DNA of 6,465 nt from Phycisphaerae bacterium. Lineage in GTDB: Bacteria > Planctomycetota > Phycisphaerae > Tepidisphaerales > Tepidisphaeraceae. A model generated the notes under the pieces. It worked only from the letters and a program-made list of their open reading frames with translations, made no database searches and had not been told where the DNA came from. Of the stretch, positions 5,962 through 6,465 are shown piece by piece. The position numbers and the translations under genes were made by a program. Within the stretch, counting starts at the first letter, position 1, and each line of letters begins with the position of its first letter. The stretch lies in contig JACMJD010000211.1 in assembly GCA_014380825.1 (NCBI GenBank), positions 1 to 6,465 on the forward strand. The letters run 5' to 3'.

Positions 5962-6450
5962 ATGACTCAGTCCCTCCAATCTTCAAAATCCACTCGCGAC
6001 GCGACCGGTACGCTCGCTCAGCTCAATGTCTCGCCTGGCGGGATGCCGAAACTGCCGATCCTCGCCGCTCGCGTCACCGTCGAAGGTGTTCCCGGCGATT
6101 GGCAAAAAGATCGCCGCTACCACGGCGGGCCGGACCGGGCGATTTGCCTGTTCTCCGAAGAGTTGTACAACTGGCTCCGCGCGGACTTTAGCATCGACAT
6201 GACGTTCGGAAGCGTCGGCGAAAACTTCACCACGTGCGGCATCGATCTGCTCGCACTCAAACCTGGCGATCGGCTTCGCGTCGGCGAATGCACGATCGAG
6301 ATCACCGAGGTCCGCATCCCGTGCCGCAATCTTAAGAAATGGGATGAACGCCTGCCGCACGTCATCGAAGGCCATAGTGGATGGGTCGCCAAGGTTGTCG
6401 TCGAGGGCGACGTGAAACCAGGTGACGCGGTTGAGGTCGTCCTGAGATAG
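5962..6450 (+). CDS. MOSC domain-containing protein (YiiM-like)
   Basis: A 162-residue stand-alone MOSC domain, the C-terminal domain of molybdenum cofactor sulfurases. Small MOSC proteins are thought to handle sulfur or N-hydroxylated substrates with the molybdenum cofactor. Visible family motifs are LNVSPGGMPKLP at the start, VEGVPGDWQKD (40-50), YHGGPDRAICLFSEE (53-67), GSVGENFTTCGID (83-95), LKPGDRLRVGE (99-109) and EVRIPCRNLKKW (116-127). The last carries C121, the conserved cysteine expected to hold sulfur or contact the cofactor. EGDVKPGDAVEVV closes the fold. ATG 5962 is chosen over an in-frame TTG at 5944 because the latter lies within the AT-rich repeat and adds only MIFGRS. There is no clear Shine-Dalgarno. 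It is cytoplasmic, with no signal peptide. The physiological substrate cannot be told from sequence. Confidence 0.92.
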   Translation: MTQSLQSSKSTRDATGTLAQLNVSPGGMPKLPILAARVTVEGVPGDWQKDRRYHGGPDRAICLFSEELYNWLRADFSIDMTFGSVGENFTTCGIDLLALKPGDRLRVGECTIEITEVRIPCRNLKKWDERLPHVIEGHSGWVAKVVVEGDVKPGDAVEVVLR

Positions 6451-6465
6451 CGTCACATGGCACGC

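Noticed and set aside
4506..5963. Very long open minus-strand frame (485 codons) overlapping the SDR gene and running antisense to the GNAT-like gene
   Set aside because: Its translation is Arg/Pro/Ser-rich without motifs, and its start lies in the AT-rich repeat. The SDR frame within it has clear family motifs, so this is a shadow of high-GC coding sequence.
6457..6465. ATG GCA CGC at the right edge as the start of another gene
   Set aside because: Only three codons are visible, there is no Shine-Dalgarno, and it cannot be judged.
1..6465. Possible defence, mobile or CRISPR system
   Set aside because: No nuclease, transposase, integrase, toxin-antitoxin pair, spaced repeat array or tRNA-linked attachment site was found. 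The genes are ordinary housekeeping and envelope types.

Overview
The window reads as core chromosomal DNA from a planctomycete, most likely of the Phycisphaerae type. It is GC-rich. The best lineage marker is a protein with a prepilin N-terminal signal and a C-terminal H-x(n)-DG motif, preceded by a second member of the same broad group; such proteins are greatly expanded in Planctomycetota. Shine-Dalgarno sequences are clear at some starts and absent at others. There is no transposase, integrase, tRNA, CRISPR array or recognisable defence cassette, so this looks like an ordinary, loosely organised chromosomal stretch rather than an island.

Layout. Positions 2-1150 (+) hold the GTPase and methionine-rich parts of Ffh, the protein of the signal recognition particle; its N domain lies off the left edge. 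Just behind it, 1171-1589 (+) is a small exported helical protein broken by a frameshift at a run of tandem 5-bp repeats. Facing it, with the stops 2 nt apart, is a 90-residue lipoprotein (1592-1864, -). A non-coding gap (1865-1989) separates that gene from a plus-strand set: a membrane-anchored and apparently truncated protein (1990-2391), a prepilin/H-x-DG protein overlapping it by 4 nt (2388-3308), and recX 10 nt further on (3319-3963). A short strong hairpin (3964-3979) lies between recX and an oppositely oriented pair: an SDR oxidoreductase of the pteridine-reductase-like type (4520-5239, -) followed 10 nt later by a 175-residue protein with an internal duplication and a Lys/Arg-rich tail (3982-4509, -). 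A 190-bp divergent intergenic region leads to a small GNAT-like protein (5430-5831, +). After an AT-rich imperfect inverted repeat (5839-5961) comes a MOSC-domain protein (5962-6450, +).

How the genes relate. There is no single pathway. Ffh serves co-translational membrane targeting. The lipoprotein, the broken exported protein, the anchored protein and the pseudopilin-like protein belong to the cell envelope. RecX modulates RecA. The SDR, GNAT and MOSC proteins are small enzymes whose substrates cannot be read from sequence. I do not see a convincing new multi-gene system. The points most worth checking are the 5-bp repeat frameshift, the duplicated-domain protein with a histone-like tail, the truncated H-x-DG relative coupled to an intact one, and the AT-rich inverted repeat that directly abuts the MOSC start codon.
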